Both the position numbers and the translations under genes were made by a program. The notes beneath the pieces were generated by a model. The model was given only the letters and a program-made list of their open reading frames with translations. It made no database searches and was not told where the DNA came from. This document shows positions 1 to 11,646 of a DNA stretch of 64,000 nucleotides, piece by piece. The stretch is from Lepidostoma basale (taxonomy: Eukaryota > Arthropoda > Insecta > Trichoptera > Lepidostomatidae), in assembly GCA_022606425.2 (NCBI GenBank), contig JAHDVF020000577.1:930001-994000 (forward strand), written 5' to 3'. Each line of letters starts with the position of its first letter. The stretch's first letter is position 1.

Positions 1-449
1 ACTAGAAACCAACAAGAAATAAAAATATGTTTAATTCACGATAAAACATTATGAATCATGCGGTCGTAAAAATATTTTCAAGTTTATTGAATGATAAAAA
101 AAATAATAGTATCACAACATAAATAGGTATGCAAAAACCCGAATGTCATCAAGAAAGAGTACGAGAATATTTTGAATACAAGAGAGCGAAAGAGGAATAC
201 TTCGATTCCTCCGAATGTAGAATAATCAATTAGAAATGCACACAATGCGCATGCCCCTTGAATGTTTCTGGATTATTTTGAATTTTGTTCTGATTACTGT
301 TGTATGAGAGTAGTATAGAAAACAAAAGCATAACAATTTAGTATTGTTAATTGGGAATTTTTTAATGTGTGAAAATAAGAAGATTTATATTAAGAGTTAA
401 AACTTATTACTGATTACGATTGTACAGTGAACCAAGTTTATAAGGGGTA

Positions 450-960
450 GAAAATCTAGAATGGCAGTGCACAATGGTGTTCTTCTACCGACCCTCATGT
501 ATGGAAGCGAAGCATGGAACTGGCAAAAGAAGGATGAAAGTAGAATAAATGCAGTAGAAATGAGATCTCTTAGACGAATATGGGGATACTCTGGGTATGA
601 TAGAGTGTCAAATGAAAGTATAAGAAGTGAATGCGGTGCGAATGGTGGTGTTATGAACAAAATAATGAAAGTATCATTAAAATGGTTTGGACACATGGAA
701 AGAATGAATGAAGAAAGAATGCTAAAAAATGTTTATGTTAACGATGTAAATGGAACCAGAAATAGAGGAAGACCGAGGAATCAAATATTGAATGTCGGCC
801 ATGTGAGGAGTCAGAGAAATCGACGCGCGTGCATGACACGATGTATGAATGTTGAGGAATCGAGAGAAATATGTCAGGAAAGAAAGGTGTGGCAGTCCAT
901 TCTTTCTGCCTATCCCTTCGGGGAAATGGCGTGATGGTTAGTTAGTTAGTTAGTTAGTTT
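450..960 (+). mobile_element. LINE fragment (family 1), ORF2 C-terminus and tail
   Basis: Open frame from 461 to 934 reads PTLMYGSEAWNWQKKDESR, LRRIW, WFGHMERM, NRGRPR and RNRRACMTRCMNVEE. This is the C-terminal end of a non-LTR retrotransposon ORF2 just past the reverse transcriptase. It ends with CCTTCGGGGAAATGGCGTGATGG and a GTTA repeat tail, the diagnostic 3' end of this family. It is the best preserved of about ten copies here but is 5' truncated, and a short stretch (AARP to NQIL) is deleted. Confidence 0.85.
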
Positions 961-3837
961 ATTAATTATAACTTTATTACTAATTAATGCGAATGAAAAC
1001 TTCTGTTTTCTAGAAGTTTTATTCTATTTTATGTGAATGAAATGTTCGAAGCAATTATCAAATGTAGTTAAAACTTCTAGAATTCACATAAATTATTTCA
1101 TATGAGTTTTACATCATTGTTCAAGAAATAAATAATAACTTATTACTTTTTTTAATTATCTAAAAGTTATAATATTTTTGCCTGAATTAGGTACTTATTT
1201 ATTATGTAATTCATTAAAATAAATCTCATCGTGGACAATTTAGCTTTTAATTACGTACTCATGACAATTAATAGTGAGTGTTACGTCTGATATTATTGAT
1301 ATATCTGTGTGTGTTAGGGTTAGAATATAAATGGCACATATATCTTCATCTATATACAAGGATTATAAAATAATATTGTTAATATTATAAAATAAAATAA
1401 AACCAAATTGTCCTTATAGTGTCATGGAAAAATTTGCTAAGTTTAAACAAATAACGTTATAATTGAGATATCCAAAAATCATCAAAAAAATATATCCGAG
1501 TTACAGCAGGCAGCTGAGTGGTAAATAAATTCAAAGAAACTTAATTTTAGATTTAACAATTTCGCTATTACTTCCAATGTTTCAAGAAATGTAAAGAAAA
1601 AAAAATGTGTTTCAAAATTACTGAAATATATTGATTTTAAACAATTTTAGGATGTTCATTATTGCGATTTAATCTAATTACCTACCATTGTTCCAACGTT
1701 CGGGTAAAATGAAGTCAATGATAAATCCTTGAATTTATAGTATTTAAAAAATACTCATTGACCTTGGGTTGTTTGAATAAAAGAATACTATCATACTTGA
1801 ACAATGCAATAATATAATTAATCTTAGAAATAGTTAAAATATAATATCAATAAAGACTGAGATGTTATGGCAACACTACAACAGTAAAATATTGTACTAA
1901 AACTCTGCAATCATCAACATTTTATACTCATTGAAAATATACACATAAATTGTTTTAATTTAGTTAAAATCCACTAATGTTTGTACCTTCGGCTAGTTTC
2001 GGCAGTTCGCTACCGTCTTCTGGATAAATTATTTTCATTATTTATAATGAACTTCTACCGTAATATTTCAAATATCAAAATTATTTTTTATCATTTTACA
2101 CGTAAACAAGAAACCTTCAACACCCTGCGAACCCAGTAGAAGCTAGATTCCATGCATGACGTCACATTTATAAATAAATAAGTACTCCGCATAACACACA
2201 TACTTTCCAACTAGTAGAAGAATGTGTACATAAACGGAAACACGCAAAAAGAACATCAGAATAGCCTGAAATGCAATTCGGTATAATAATGATTTAGATA
2301 TTAAACATTAACTTCGCATAACGTACCTACATGACTTGCTTCTAGATTCATCAGCGATCCCAACGTCTCCAGCAAAGTATATTTTGCAATAACAGCTGCG
2401 AAGATCGGTGAATCCTGTTTCAAGCTTGTAAAATGTGTATGGACGTCTTTATTGAATACATATTCAAACAATCAACAAGCGCAATCGAATGAAATTTGAA
2501 TTTGGAAGAATTAAACAAAAACCATCAACAATTGTAATAGAAAACTTAGATCACTTTCCTCTTTGATTCTTATAAGACATGACTTATTCGTTTGTTTGCA
2601 AAATTCGTTTTTATAAGTAGGTATGTTGTGTGCTTCTTTTCTCTGCAAATTTCAATTTTGGCGTATCTAAATGCCTTAATAAATTAATACCTTATGACGA
2701 TTTAAATTGTAAAAAAACATTTATAGATTTTTTTTTCCTTTAAAAAATAATTATTCTTCTATTGTAAAGATTGTCAAAACATTCCAATAAGGGATCCTTA
2801 TTTCAAATATATAGTTTAATATTTATTAAGTGTTCATATTATGCAATGCTCTTAATATATTTGTACATTTAAAAAAAATTATTAAACTGTTCATATAAAT
2901 GCATTTAAAATTTGATACCGCTTATTTTTTAACTATGTGCGACATCTTTTGAAATAAAAGTTTAAGTATTATTACCAACTGTGAAGCGCATGAGAGCATG
3001 AGAATCTACATTAAGGTCTTACCTAGTAAAATAGTTAATGGTTACAGCCAATAGATGGCAGTAACAATAAAAATATTTATTTTATGTTGATAATTTCCAA
3101 TAATTATTGTAATGTCACTAAAAATCGAATTCCGGTTTTTATTCAAATAATTAAAACACGTTTTTATTATTTTTAATAATAGTTAAAAATATATTTTTTT
3201 TTTGTCTCTGGTTTGGTTTATCTATGATAAAGTTCTGTCAAAAAAATCTGACAATTACAAATTACAATCTTGAATGTTATTCTATGAAGTGCACTCGGTG
3301 AATGTACACAAATAAAATATTAGTTTTTAGCATTAATAGCTGTTAAATTACCCGTTGCGACTGTAAGTATCGTTTTAATTTGTAATTTATTTATTTGTAT
3401 CGATTTTTTTTTAATCTAATGCCTTATTTACGTACTAAATGCAAGTAGATGCTTCATTCACATAAACCAAAATATTCAGATCTGCGTATGACTCATACTT
3501 TATTGGAATTTTTAATAGTGCGAAGCTACCGAAATTACTTGAAATACATGGAATAAACTTTACCGTTTTTAATTTGAACAAAAGTATTTTATAGTTACAT
3601 TTAATACACCTTGTATTGTGTGCGGTGTTTTTTTATTTTGGTTTCGGTGATGATATCATTTTATTCACTTCATTTCGTCATCAATACATTGCCTGTATAT
3701 TATGCTGTGCCTACATAATTTCTCTATTGAGTAACTTTTGGTCAGCATGGCTTTTGGCTTTCTGTTTGTAGTTTTATTATTTCATTGCAGTTGTCTTATG
3801 GCTTTATTAAATTATATGCATTAATAGAATACTTAAG
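961..3837. other. 2.9-kb stretch without a recognised gene
   Basis: AT-rich. 990-1130 is a scrambled foldback-A piece (TTTTCTAGAAGTTTTATTC, AAACTTCTAGAATTC, TTTTACATCATTGTTCAAG). The rest has no long open frame or repeat I could match elsewhere in the window; 1-450 is similar. Confidence 0.4.
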
Positions 3838-4880
3838 CTTAGTTGGACTAACTAACTATTCATCACGCCTTTTCACCGGAGGGGTAGGCAGAGAGGATGG
3901 ACCACCACACACATACTCATCGATTATTCCAACTTTGAACATGGCACGCTTTAACCCTTATAGTCCGGCTGGCTACAATAGCAGTCCGCAAATATTCTCC
4001 GTGTTTAACGTGTAATATCCTGTAATTTTACTAAGACGGATCAAAAGTAAAAATGTGTATTATATGCTATCATGTATTCTCTGTGATTTAGAGTTAAACT
4101 TTCATCCTTTTTGTGAAAAGATTTCATTTAATTTAATTTTTTTGTACCATAAGGATTACGGCTCGCGGCCAATCATCACACACACACAGTTGCATAACCG
4201 CTGATCTTCAAAGTGATGGTTTCTCGTACTGTGTAGGAATCTTTGATTTTGAGTGCGTGTTTACTTAGGGCAACTCTTATATCATTATTAGTTATCAACT
4301 GCACGATGTTTTGGTTTTATTTATTAACAACATTTTCAATGGAATATATTTTTTATTTGTTTTCTTAAGCTCAAAATGAAACAATATTTTTCAAATTTAT
4401 TTGATATTTATATGTATTTTATGTGAAGAGTAATTTAGTTGTTTACAAGAGCATTCCGGTGTTTCAAATTCTCGCCGGCCTTTAAGGGTTAAGCTTAATT
4501 TGGTCATACCATGTTTTCCTTTGCCTTTCTCAACTTCTTTTTCCATTCACACTACTTGTATATATCTCTTTAACCATTATTTCCTCATTCATTCGTTCCA
4601 TGTCAAAACCATATTAGTGACCCTTTCTTCTTAATTTTATTTAGGACGCATCATCCGCCTTACATTTTTTACTTACTTCTTCGTTCGATATTCTAACTAA
4701 CATTGTTTTTCGGCACATTCTTCTTTGTGATCTCATTTCTACGGCATTTATCCTACTTTCATTCTATTTTTTTTTTCCATATGCAAGCTTCACTTCCATA
4801 TTTAAGTGTTGGCACTAGAATTTCATTATGCACTGCCATCTTTGCTTCGGATGATTTTGAGTGCACTGTTTATTTAGTTC
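3838..4880 (-). mobile_element. LINE family 1 fragment, split by a MITE
   Basis: Reverse-oriented LINE 3' end: starts with CTAACTAACT tail, then CACGCC and GGGGTAGGCAGAGAGGATGG, and continues after the 534-bp TTAA element (3955-4488) with GGTCATACCATGTTTTCC and further ORF2 remains to about 4880. Many indels; no open frame survives. Confidence 0.75.
3955..4488. mobile_element. TTAA-flanked piggyBac-type MITE (534 bp)
   Basis: Begins CCCTTATAGTCCGGC and ends GCCGGCCTTTAAGGG, imperfect inverted ends, exactly flanked by TTAA on both sides (3951-3954 and 4489-4492). TTAA duplication with CCC...GGG ends is the piggyBac signature. It has no coding capacity. A second, decayed copy lies at 31555-32022. 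Confidence 0.85.
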
Positions 4881-4913
4881 CCAGTACCAACCCCTCTTTC
4901 AATATCTTTCTCA

Positions 4914-5408
4914 ATTTTTTTATGAATTAAAACACTGTTTCTTCCACTTTTGAGTTTATTTTTCTCGACATGTTTCGAAGGCTTACACCTTCATCATCGG
5001 GAGAATGATATAAACTAACCAAAATTATTACAAACTGAGTGCAAGAACCTAGAAACATATAACGTGTGTTAGTTAACTTGGCGAGTAGCCAGGGACACAA
5101 CAATAGATATATCAATGGGTTAAATTTTGAAAGTACTTTTTAGATGGAAGTTTTGAGTTGAGGGCGTTTTATTGCTCTAAGGCTATTGATTTAGTAAAGG
5201 GACAGTTTATGTTTTAAGACAAAACAAATAAACATTGACGCAAGTTGAAAAAATGCTTTTACAAAAAAGAATTTTTAAGCAAAATATCTGTCTCACGGCT
5301 TTAGTTAGTTTATATCGCTCTCCCAATTATGAAGGTGTAAGCTTTTGAAACATGCCGAGAAAAATAAACTCAAATGTGGAAAAAACAGTGTTTTAATTCA
5401 TAAAAAAA
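4914..5408. repeat. Foldback element B with terminal hammerhead-like motifs
   Basis: About 100-base inverted arms: left starts TTTTTATGAATTAAAACACTG, right ends with its complement near 5405. Each arm holds the block CGACATGTTTCGAAGGC...TTCATCATCGGGAGAA or its decayed complement, so two hammerhead-like motifs face away from each other. The middle, 5110-5300, is unique AT-rich sequence. Family relatives: 43394-43438, 45910-45955 and 56451-56480. Confidence 0.75.
4962..5005 (-). ncRNA. Hammerhead-ribozyme-like motif, family B
   Basis: Read on the minus strand: stem I UUCUC (5005-5001), core CCGAUGA (5000-4994), stem II GAAGG-UGUAAG-CCUUC (perfect 5 bp), GAAA (4976-4973), self-complementary CAUG, UC, then stem I closing strand GAGAA (4966-4962). 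The predicted cut is after C4967. Only one core base differs from CUGANGA (U4 to C). Whether it cleaves is unknown. Confidence 0.6.
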
Positions 5409-5883
5409 TCATCATTATGGAATTCTAAATTCTAATTTAAAATTAACATCTTTCTTCATTTTTTCACCCCTCTTGAATATAATTCCCAGATAGATAGATA
5501 GATCAGTTATGAGATGATTACCTTTGTTAGACTGCTCTCTCATCGGCTTGCCATATTTTTGAGGTTACGAGTTTTTGCTGTCTTTTAACCCTTAGACCGC
5601 TAAGCAACATTACTCTATTTATCTTCACCATGTGGCACATTCTTATTTGCTGCATTTTGAATAAAACATCAAGTTTCAAACTATATTTTCTTACAAACCA
5701 AATCATCATAGCAATAATTGATTATATCAGTATCTTCCTCTAATATCAAAGAAACTGATCCACACAACTTATTAATCTGATTAAAATCAGTCATAGTAGG
5801 CAGAGTTGCCTTCACATTTAACACTGTTCATTAATATCCATCAGTTAGCGATGTTAAAATTGTTGCATTTCCAGATAACCCAC

Positions 5884-8800
5884 ATGGGTCAAACGTTTGC
5901 GGTAAACACAAGGACCATTGTGGAAGATGCCAGAATGTATAAATCAGAAAAAATACGCAGATATGAACCACAGGATGTGCCACCAGATAATGGATACATC
6001 CTGAATGGGACATATATCCCAGAAGAAGTATTAATTGTCATCCTGAGCTATCTGGACTACAAATCTTTGACCCGATTCCGGTACGTCTGCCTCAAGTGGT
6101 GCGAGATCATCCGGGATGAAGTTTGGAAGGTTAAAGCTGAGAGGGAGCTCTCGCACAGATTCAAGCATATTGTACCGTACCGGAGGTTCCCCAGTATCGT
6201 GTACCAGGCAATGTGCTGGAAGGACTGCTACGGAAGGAATTTATTAAAAAATAATTCGGGCCAATTGAAAACCACGGAACAATGGGATACAAGAAACTCA
6301 GGTATGTTTATGTATACATGTTGTTATTTGTTCAGTGTTTTATTTTCTTAAGCCATCGGCATACGCGACATCTGGACCTGCTTTAATACAAAGTAAGAAT
6401 GAATAAGTTTTTTCTGATAAGCCTATGGGTTAATAACCACATGTGGAAGGAAAGCTGTGGATGCCTTAATTAGATGATACCCAAGGAAACCCTGCTGCCA
6501 GAACACTAATTACCGTAGAAAACCTGGAAGACCCTGAACCGAATCCGCACTTGTTGGTGGATCCAGAGACAAAATGGCTAGATGGAGTATTCTTCAAGAG
6601 GGTACAACGCTTAACATCTATGGCATGGAGCAATTGATGCTGCACATAATAGAAAGACCCCTGCTGCCATGTGACATGCACAGAAGAAGATCTGGTTCGG
6701 GTGTTCGGTAGTGCAGTTCAGCAGGCGGACTACTGGGCTGAGTTGGCTTTGACACCGTGAATAAGAATACCACATCAATATACTTCATTCTTATTTTCAT
6801 GTCATTTATTCTAGATACAGGAAATGAAACTTATTTCACATACTTTTTAGATGTTTTTAATAACGTTTTTTAATACTACATATTTACATTGCAAACCACA
6901 TAAATATTATAGGATTATTTATCAGAAATAACCTAAACAACAAAATAAAAGATATAAATTTTCAATATACAATTAACATATGAATAAATGTTGAAATGAA
7001 TTGTATAATAAATGCAAATCCTGCAAAACTATTATTTATCAGTTTTTGGTTTAAAATTGAACTAAGTTTCATAATTGCTTGAATAAACAATATATTGGAA
7101 TAGATGCGGTAATGCAATTGTTGAACATAGTTACACTCAAAAGCCAAAAATTGATACAACAGTATATGGCTAAATATGTCCAATTCTTCCATTCTACATA
7201 GTGTATTATTTTTTTTAGTTGAGAGAGAGGGTTGGACTGTGGAGTCTCCCCCTGTGGGAGTAACAGAACCCAAGAACGGTCCGGAGCTATCCCCCCCTTG
7301 TTGCTTTGTTACATCCTACCACCCTTGTGTCAAGCAGCAGAAGATAGACTTATGGAAAGAGGGCATTCATCCAGAAGTGCTTAATACCTACCAACCAAAT
7401 ATTACTGTATCTGAATGGTAAGCTATTTTTGAAGTTATACTTATTTTGGCGCGTTTAGTAGAGGGTAAAATTGAGCGCACCTTGTTACGGAAGTGCGACA
7501 TGATGAAGTTAGCCAAATCATAATTTGCGAAAACATGTCGTGAAATAAGACATGAATGAAGTTAGTCATAAAAACTGTAAAATAGTACCAACGAACTGTC
7601 AGATTTTAGTGGGGTAATTTCGATTAATTTGCTCAATATTAAAACTTTACAAGTATTTTTATTAATTGAGGTTAAGTTTTTATGAGTATTTTTAATGTTT
7701 GGCACGTTTAAAATTAAACCTTTATCAAATGTATTTAACCGTTTGTCTGCTGGGCCTTTTTTCATAATATGTACTAAAATTGCGTGTTAAAAAACAGGGG
7801 GAAAAAAAATTAAAATTGGGATGATAAATAAATAATCATAACTAGCGGACGCAGCGCACCATCCGAATACCAGAGATATACTGTACGTCATATCGTCAAT
7901 ATATCGACGACACGCAATTTATAATAGATATTCGTTCGTCGAAATATCGATGATACGCATTCAAATGGTTAAAATCTTTCTTTTATTATTGTATCATACT
8001 TTCTACTAACGTTAAGTTATGGCACTCGGGATAAAATTTTTGGAGTTATTTTTGTTTTGTTACGCCAAAGAAGTATAACTTCTTATGTGTGTACATAAGT
8101 ACACATACAGTTTTTTTGTTTTTAGTTTCTGCATTATAATTGGAATGCATTAATACATGTTCAATAAGGCAGTAAAAAAGTAACACTTGTACAATAGTAA
8201 TTAGTGATGAATGTGTTTCTTATGCACACATCTTTTTCTCGTGTTGTATTTTATCGCTAAGACTTTAGATTTTTAACTGTTTTTCCAGGTATGCAGCAAG
8301 GTGGGATTGTGGTTCTGAATACAAGCTAGACGTCACCTTGCAGGACAGCGCGCATGTTAATTTAAAACACTACCATTTCGAGTTTCGTATGGCCAATTGG
8401 GTAGATGGCTGGAAAGAGGTATTAAAATGAAGTATAAAATGACGATCCGGCTTTAAGTCTCCTTTCTTCAGATTTCTTATATATAAGATAAATAATTTAA
8501 ACCTTTCTTTTTTATCTTTGAAAATTTTCGATCAATTATTTATCATTTTTCTTCCATGTTCGCCATAACTTTGTGTTGTAGATATTTAATGTTTATTTTT
8601 TATATACTTTGAATACAACACTCACATTTATTAAAAAAATAAAATTAAAATTAAATATCAATCACGTTTCGGAACATCTGTCAAAACTGACCATATTTTT
8701 AACAATTTTATAAGATTTTAAATAATATCACCTGAAGGGCTGGTTAGTCCGAAACATGTTTGATAATTAATTTTTATTTTATTTTTTTAATAAATGTGAG

Positions 8801-9596
8801 TGTTATACAAAGTATATATATAAAAAAGAAACATTAATTATTTATCACTTTGTAAGGGAGTGAAAGTTCAGTTATGTGTTATTTTATAATTTGTGTTACT
8901 TATCAGAAATATTTTTTTACAGGTGAAATACACGTTTGAAAAATATGGTCGTGGAGTACGATACGTGAAATTCAAACATTTTGGAAAAGATACGCAATTT
9001 TGGGCAGGCCACTATGGTTCCAAAATGAGCAATGCAAGCATCATTGTGGAGCTGCCGAACATCAAAGACCACATTCAGCTAGTCCATGGTGGAGACTGTG
9101 ATATGGTAAATTAATTCAACATATTGCACACACGTCATCATCAATCATTGTCAATGGTTCTACAGCCCACCGTGAGCCCCCACTTCCTCCAGAATTCTTT
9201 GCCCCGCTCCCCATCCATCGTTCATATTCTCTAGTTTTTAACACCAATTACCCTGAGATCCCCCTTCGCACCATCCTTCGCTTTCCATCTGGTCGTGTAT
9301 TGAGAATCTTCCTTGGAATTCAGTTTTCTTCCATTTGCTGGAGATGTTCCAACCATCTAAGACGACGTATTTTTATAAAGTTCACTATGTTGGGCTCGCT
9401 GTAAAAACCTTCAGATTCACATACAGTTACAATAAAAATTGGTAAATCTTCATATTTAAAAAATGTTAACCGCTTTCAGATACGATCATTTTTTCAAGAC
9501 TGACAAAATTCTTAAATATATCTGCTGTATTTAATTACCATTTATTGATTTCAGGATGACCAGTCATTCTTGGATCAAGGATCAAATAAAAATTAG
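5884..9596 (+). CDS. F-box only protein with FBA domain (FBXO2/6/44-like), 5 coding exons
   Basis: Substrate receptor of an SCF (Skp1-Cul1-F-box) ubiquitin ligase; vertebrate relatives bind N-glycans of misfolded glycoproteins in ER-associated degradation. Coding exons: 5884-6301, 7219-7417, 8289-8418, 8923-9105, 9555-9596; all have GT/AG borders and the phases add up to 323 aa. The F-box is about residues 44-82 (YIPEEVLIVILSYLDYKSL, then RYVCLKWCEII). The FBA domain runs from about residue 118 (YGRNLLKN) through EGWTVE, KQQKIDLWKEG, YAARWDCGSEY, and ends with YGRGVRYVKFKHFGKDTQFWAG, matching the order seen in FBXO2/FBXO6. A good acceptor (TTGCATTTCCAG) at 5874 lies 9 bases before the ATG, so I place the start at 5884 and infer a 5'UTR intron; an in-frame ATG at 5850 would lie inside that intron. 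The last exon codes only 13 residues, acidic and asparagine-rich. The exact vertebrate orthologue is not resolved from sequence alone. Confidence 0.93.
7739..7968. mobile_element. TTAA-flanked MITE (230 bp), F-box gene intron 2
   Basis: Starts CCGTTTGTCTGC and ends GCATTCAAATGG, flanked by TTAA at 7735-7738 and 7969-7972. Same size class as elements at 16628, 22698 and 45108. It contains several TATCGA-rich palindromic stretches and no ORF. Confidence 0.65.
8650..8800. repeat. Decayed foldback repeat with hammerhead-like half
   Basis: Lies in F-box gene intron 3. ACGTTTCGGAACATCTG at 8663 faces CACCTGAAGGGCTGGTTAGTCCGAAACATG near 8730-8760; flanks show inverted AATAAATGTGAGTGTT / AACACTCACATTTATT (about 8615-8635 and 8787-8803). 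The right half has CUGAAG, a 5-bp hairpin GGGCU/AGUCC and GAAACAUG, a degraded relative of the hammerhead-like families. Confidence 0.5.
9150..9400 (-). mobile_element. Probable LINE 3' fragment, F-box gene intron 4
   Basis: GC-richer block (GTGAGCCCCCACTTCCTCCAG, CATCTGGTCGTGTATTGAG) unlike the intron around it, reading on the minus strand as a fragment of an ORF2 C-terminus with WLEHLQQMEEN-like residues. No complete frame. Assignment to a retrotransposon is by composition and fragmentary similarity only. Confidence 0.45.
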
Positions 9597-10129
9597 AAAA
9601 CATACATTTTTCTGAGATAAGTTTTTTTTTAAGTTCTAAATTTTTTTTAACATATGTGTGATTTAAATACTATTGGTATTTTTTTAATAGCGTTTCTGTG
9701 ATTCTGTTTTGTCCACACAGATAAAGATGATTTTTAATGACTAGTATTTATAAAGCTATTTATATTTTAAAGAAATGATTTTTTAATATAAAAAATCCAT
9801 TAAAAATGTAGAAGCAGAAAAATATTTATATATGTTTTGAACCGTATTATCGAAAAAGTTTAATATATAGATAGACCTCAATATATTATGATTCTTTTAC
9901 AAAAAAATTCCCGTAAGTATGAAATTATTTAGTATAGTTAAACAAAACATTCATTATACATAAAAAATGTGTCCGTTTCCGTGATATTTTATTTACCCCT
10001 AACCAGACAAATGTGGACTAAAAATGAAAAATTATTGAATATTCAAATATAATGATTGTAAAATCGTTCTCTCCATATTCTTATTCTGACATACTTTTCC
10101 AATTAACTTTGTATTTCTATGGATTGTTT

Positions 10130-10760
10130 TATTTATGATTATTATTATTAAGCCAGATTCACCTTCTTGTTCCTCTCCTATCAGAGGTTGGACGACAACC
10201 TGGTTATTTTTATTTTGGATGCAGCAGCTTGCAACAGGATCATTCTGGAAGGTTTTTGAGCAGAATTTTCTTCTATGACACTTCAATTTCTCTCAATTTT
10301 ACCTTGGATTTATCCAAGGTTAACTGTTTACAGTTGCAGCACTTTGTATTTATCCTTTCTCATAATGTGACGAAAGTATTCAAGTTCCCTGTGGCTTATC
10401 ATCTCTTTCTTTCTTCATATGCTGCAGTACTTCTTCATTCATGTATTTTTCTGTCCATAATATGCTTTCGTTAAAGTCCATGTTTCCATAACGTTGAACA
10501 AGACAGGTAGCACAAACATCGAACTATTCTCATTAGCGATTCGTAGGTTAGATTCTTCATTTTATATCCTGACTGGTCCCATTCATCATTCAGCAAATAG
10601 CCTAGGCGTTAATATCTCTTAATCGCCTCCAGCTTATTGTTTTTGATTTTCAGTATTGATCCCAGATTTATTCTCTTCTTGCTGAGGATCATTTTTTTTG
10701 TTTTCTCGATATATATCTTTAGTCCGTGAATGGTGTTCCATAATTATTTCTGCAACTTAC
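10130..10760 (-). mobile_element. Decayed LINE ORF2 (reverse transcriptase C-terminal half)
   Basis: Minus-strand reading with several stops and shifts shows KMILSKKRINLGSILK, YLLNDEWDQSG and RKFCSKTFQNDPVASC, the order expected after the reverse transcriptase palm in non-LTR elements. A different family from the GTTA-tailed LINE. It lies downstream of the F-box gene; the stretch 9597-10130 before it is AT-rich with no recognisable gene. Confidence 0.6.
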
Positions 10761-11119
10761 GTTACTTTTTTATACATTCTTTCCGACACATTTATTCCAG
10801 AAAAACCTGAATAAGTTTTTCTTACCTCGTATTCTCCTGTGATATCAATATTTGGAATTCCTCCATAGTTTTAAAATCTTGTTATTTTATTTATTAGATC
10901 AATAAATCGTCAAATTTCTATTTAGATTTTATATGAATTCACAGAATAACAATATCTCATTTTTATTTTTTAAATACATTATATATGATCGTATGAAGTT
11001 AATAAATTTAAAAATAAATAAATAATAGCACGGTATTATTAACCGCTCTAACCATTTCAATGTATTTTTTGTTTCTTGAACAATGAAGTAAAACTCTATA
11101 TTAAATAATAAATAAGAAT

Positions 11120-11277
11120 GAAAACATTAGTTTTCTAGAAGTTTTGTTATATTTTATGGGAATGACATGTTTCGCCCTTCTAAGTCATAATCAAATGGAC
11201 ATTTTATAATGCCTTAGAAGGGTGAAACATGTCATTCCCATAAAATATAATAAAACTTCTAGAAAACTAATGTTTTC
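11120..11277. repeat. Foldback element A, near-perfect palindrome with hammerhead-like arms
   Basis: Left arm GAAAACATTAGTTTTCTAGA at 11120 is mirrored by the right arm ending at 11277; both carry the family A block (TTTATGGGAATGACATGTTTCGCCC...). The centre is about 11198. Outer stem I pairs AUGG with CCAU are possible. Copies with the same consensus: 16430-16622, 20640-20770, 47170-48080, 55340-55440. Confidence 0.75.
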
Positions 11278-11299
11278 TTTGGTATTAATTATTTCATAT

Positions 11300-11587
11300 G
11301 AACTTATGTGATAAGCACACTTTGATTGCCATTCTGCGCTATCCCGTATCACTTACGTGCTTGATAAAAAATAATGTACCTTAAATGTACAAACCTTTAG
11401 GGATACTCGCGTGTGCCAACAACCTTGAGTACAAGTCTACACAAGCATAATAGTTTTACAAGGGGCAGGCGAAGTGTGCGATCGAGTATTTGACGTTACG
11501 TAATTTAAAAGTATATAATTAATTTTAATTAATAAAAAATGTTTTTTTTTTTCATATTTCTTGGAAGGTTACCTGAAGGTAGGGCGG
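11300..11587. repeat. Copy of the CCCTACCT MITE, left end lost
   Basis: Matches 58625-58928 (ATCCCGTATCAC, GGGATACTCGCGTGTGCCA, GCAGGCGAAGTGTGCG, CGAGTATTTGACGT) and ends AGGTAGGGCGG followed by TTAA at 11588. The left terminus is not recognisable. Confidence 0.6.
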
Positions 11588-11646
11588 TTAAGTCATTTAA
11601 CAGTTGTATGTTTTTTTTTTAATCTATATTATATACTAGTACATTA

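Noticed and set aside
461..934. 157-codon open frame as a host gene
   Set aside because: It is the C-terminus of a LINE ORF2, repeated about ten times in the window with the same tail.
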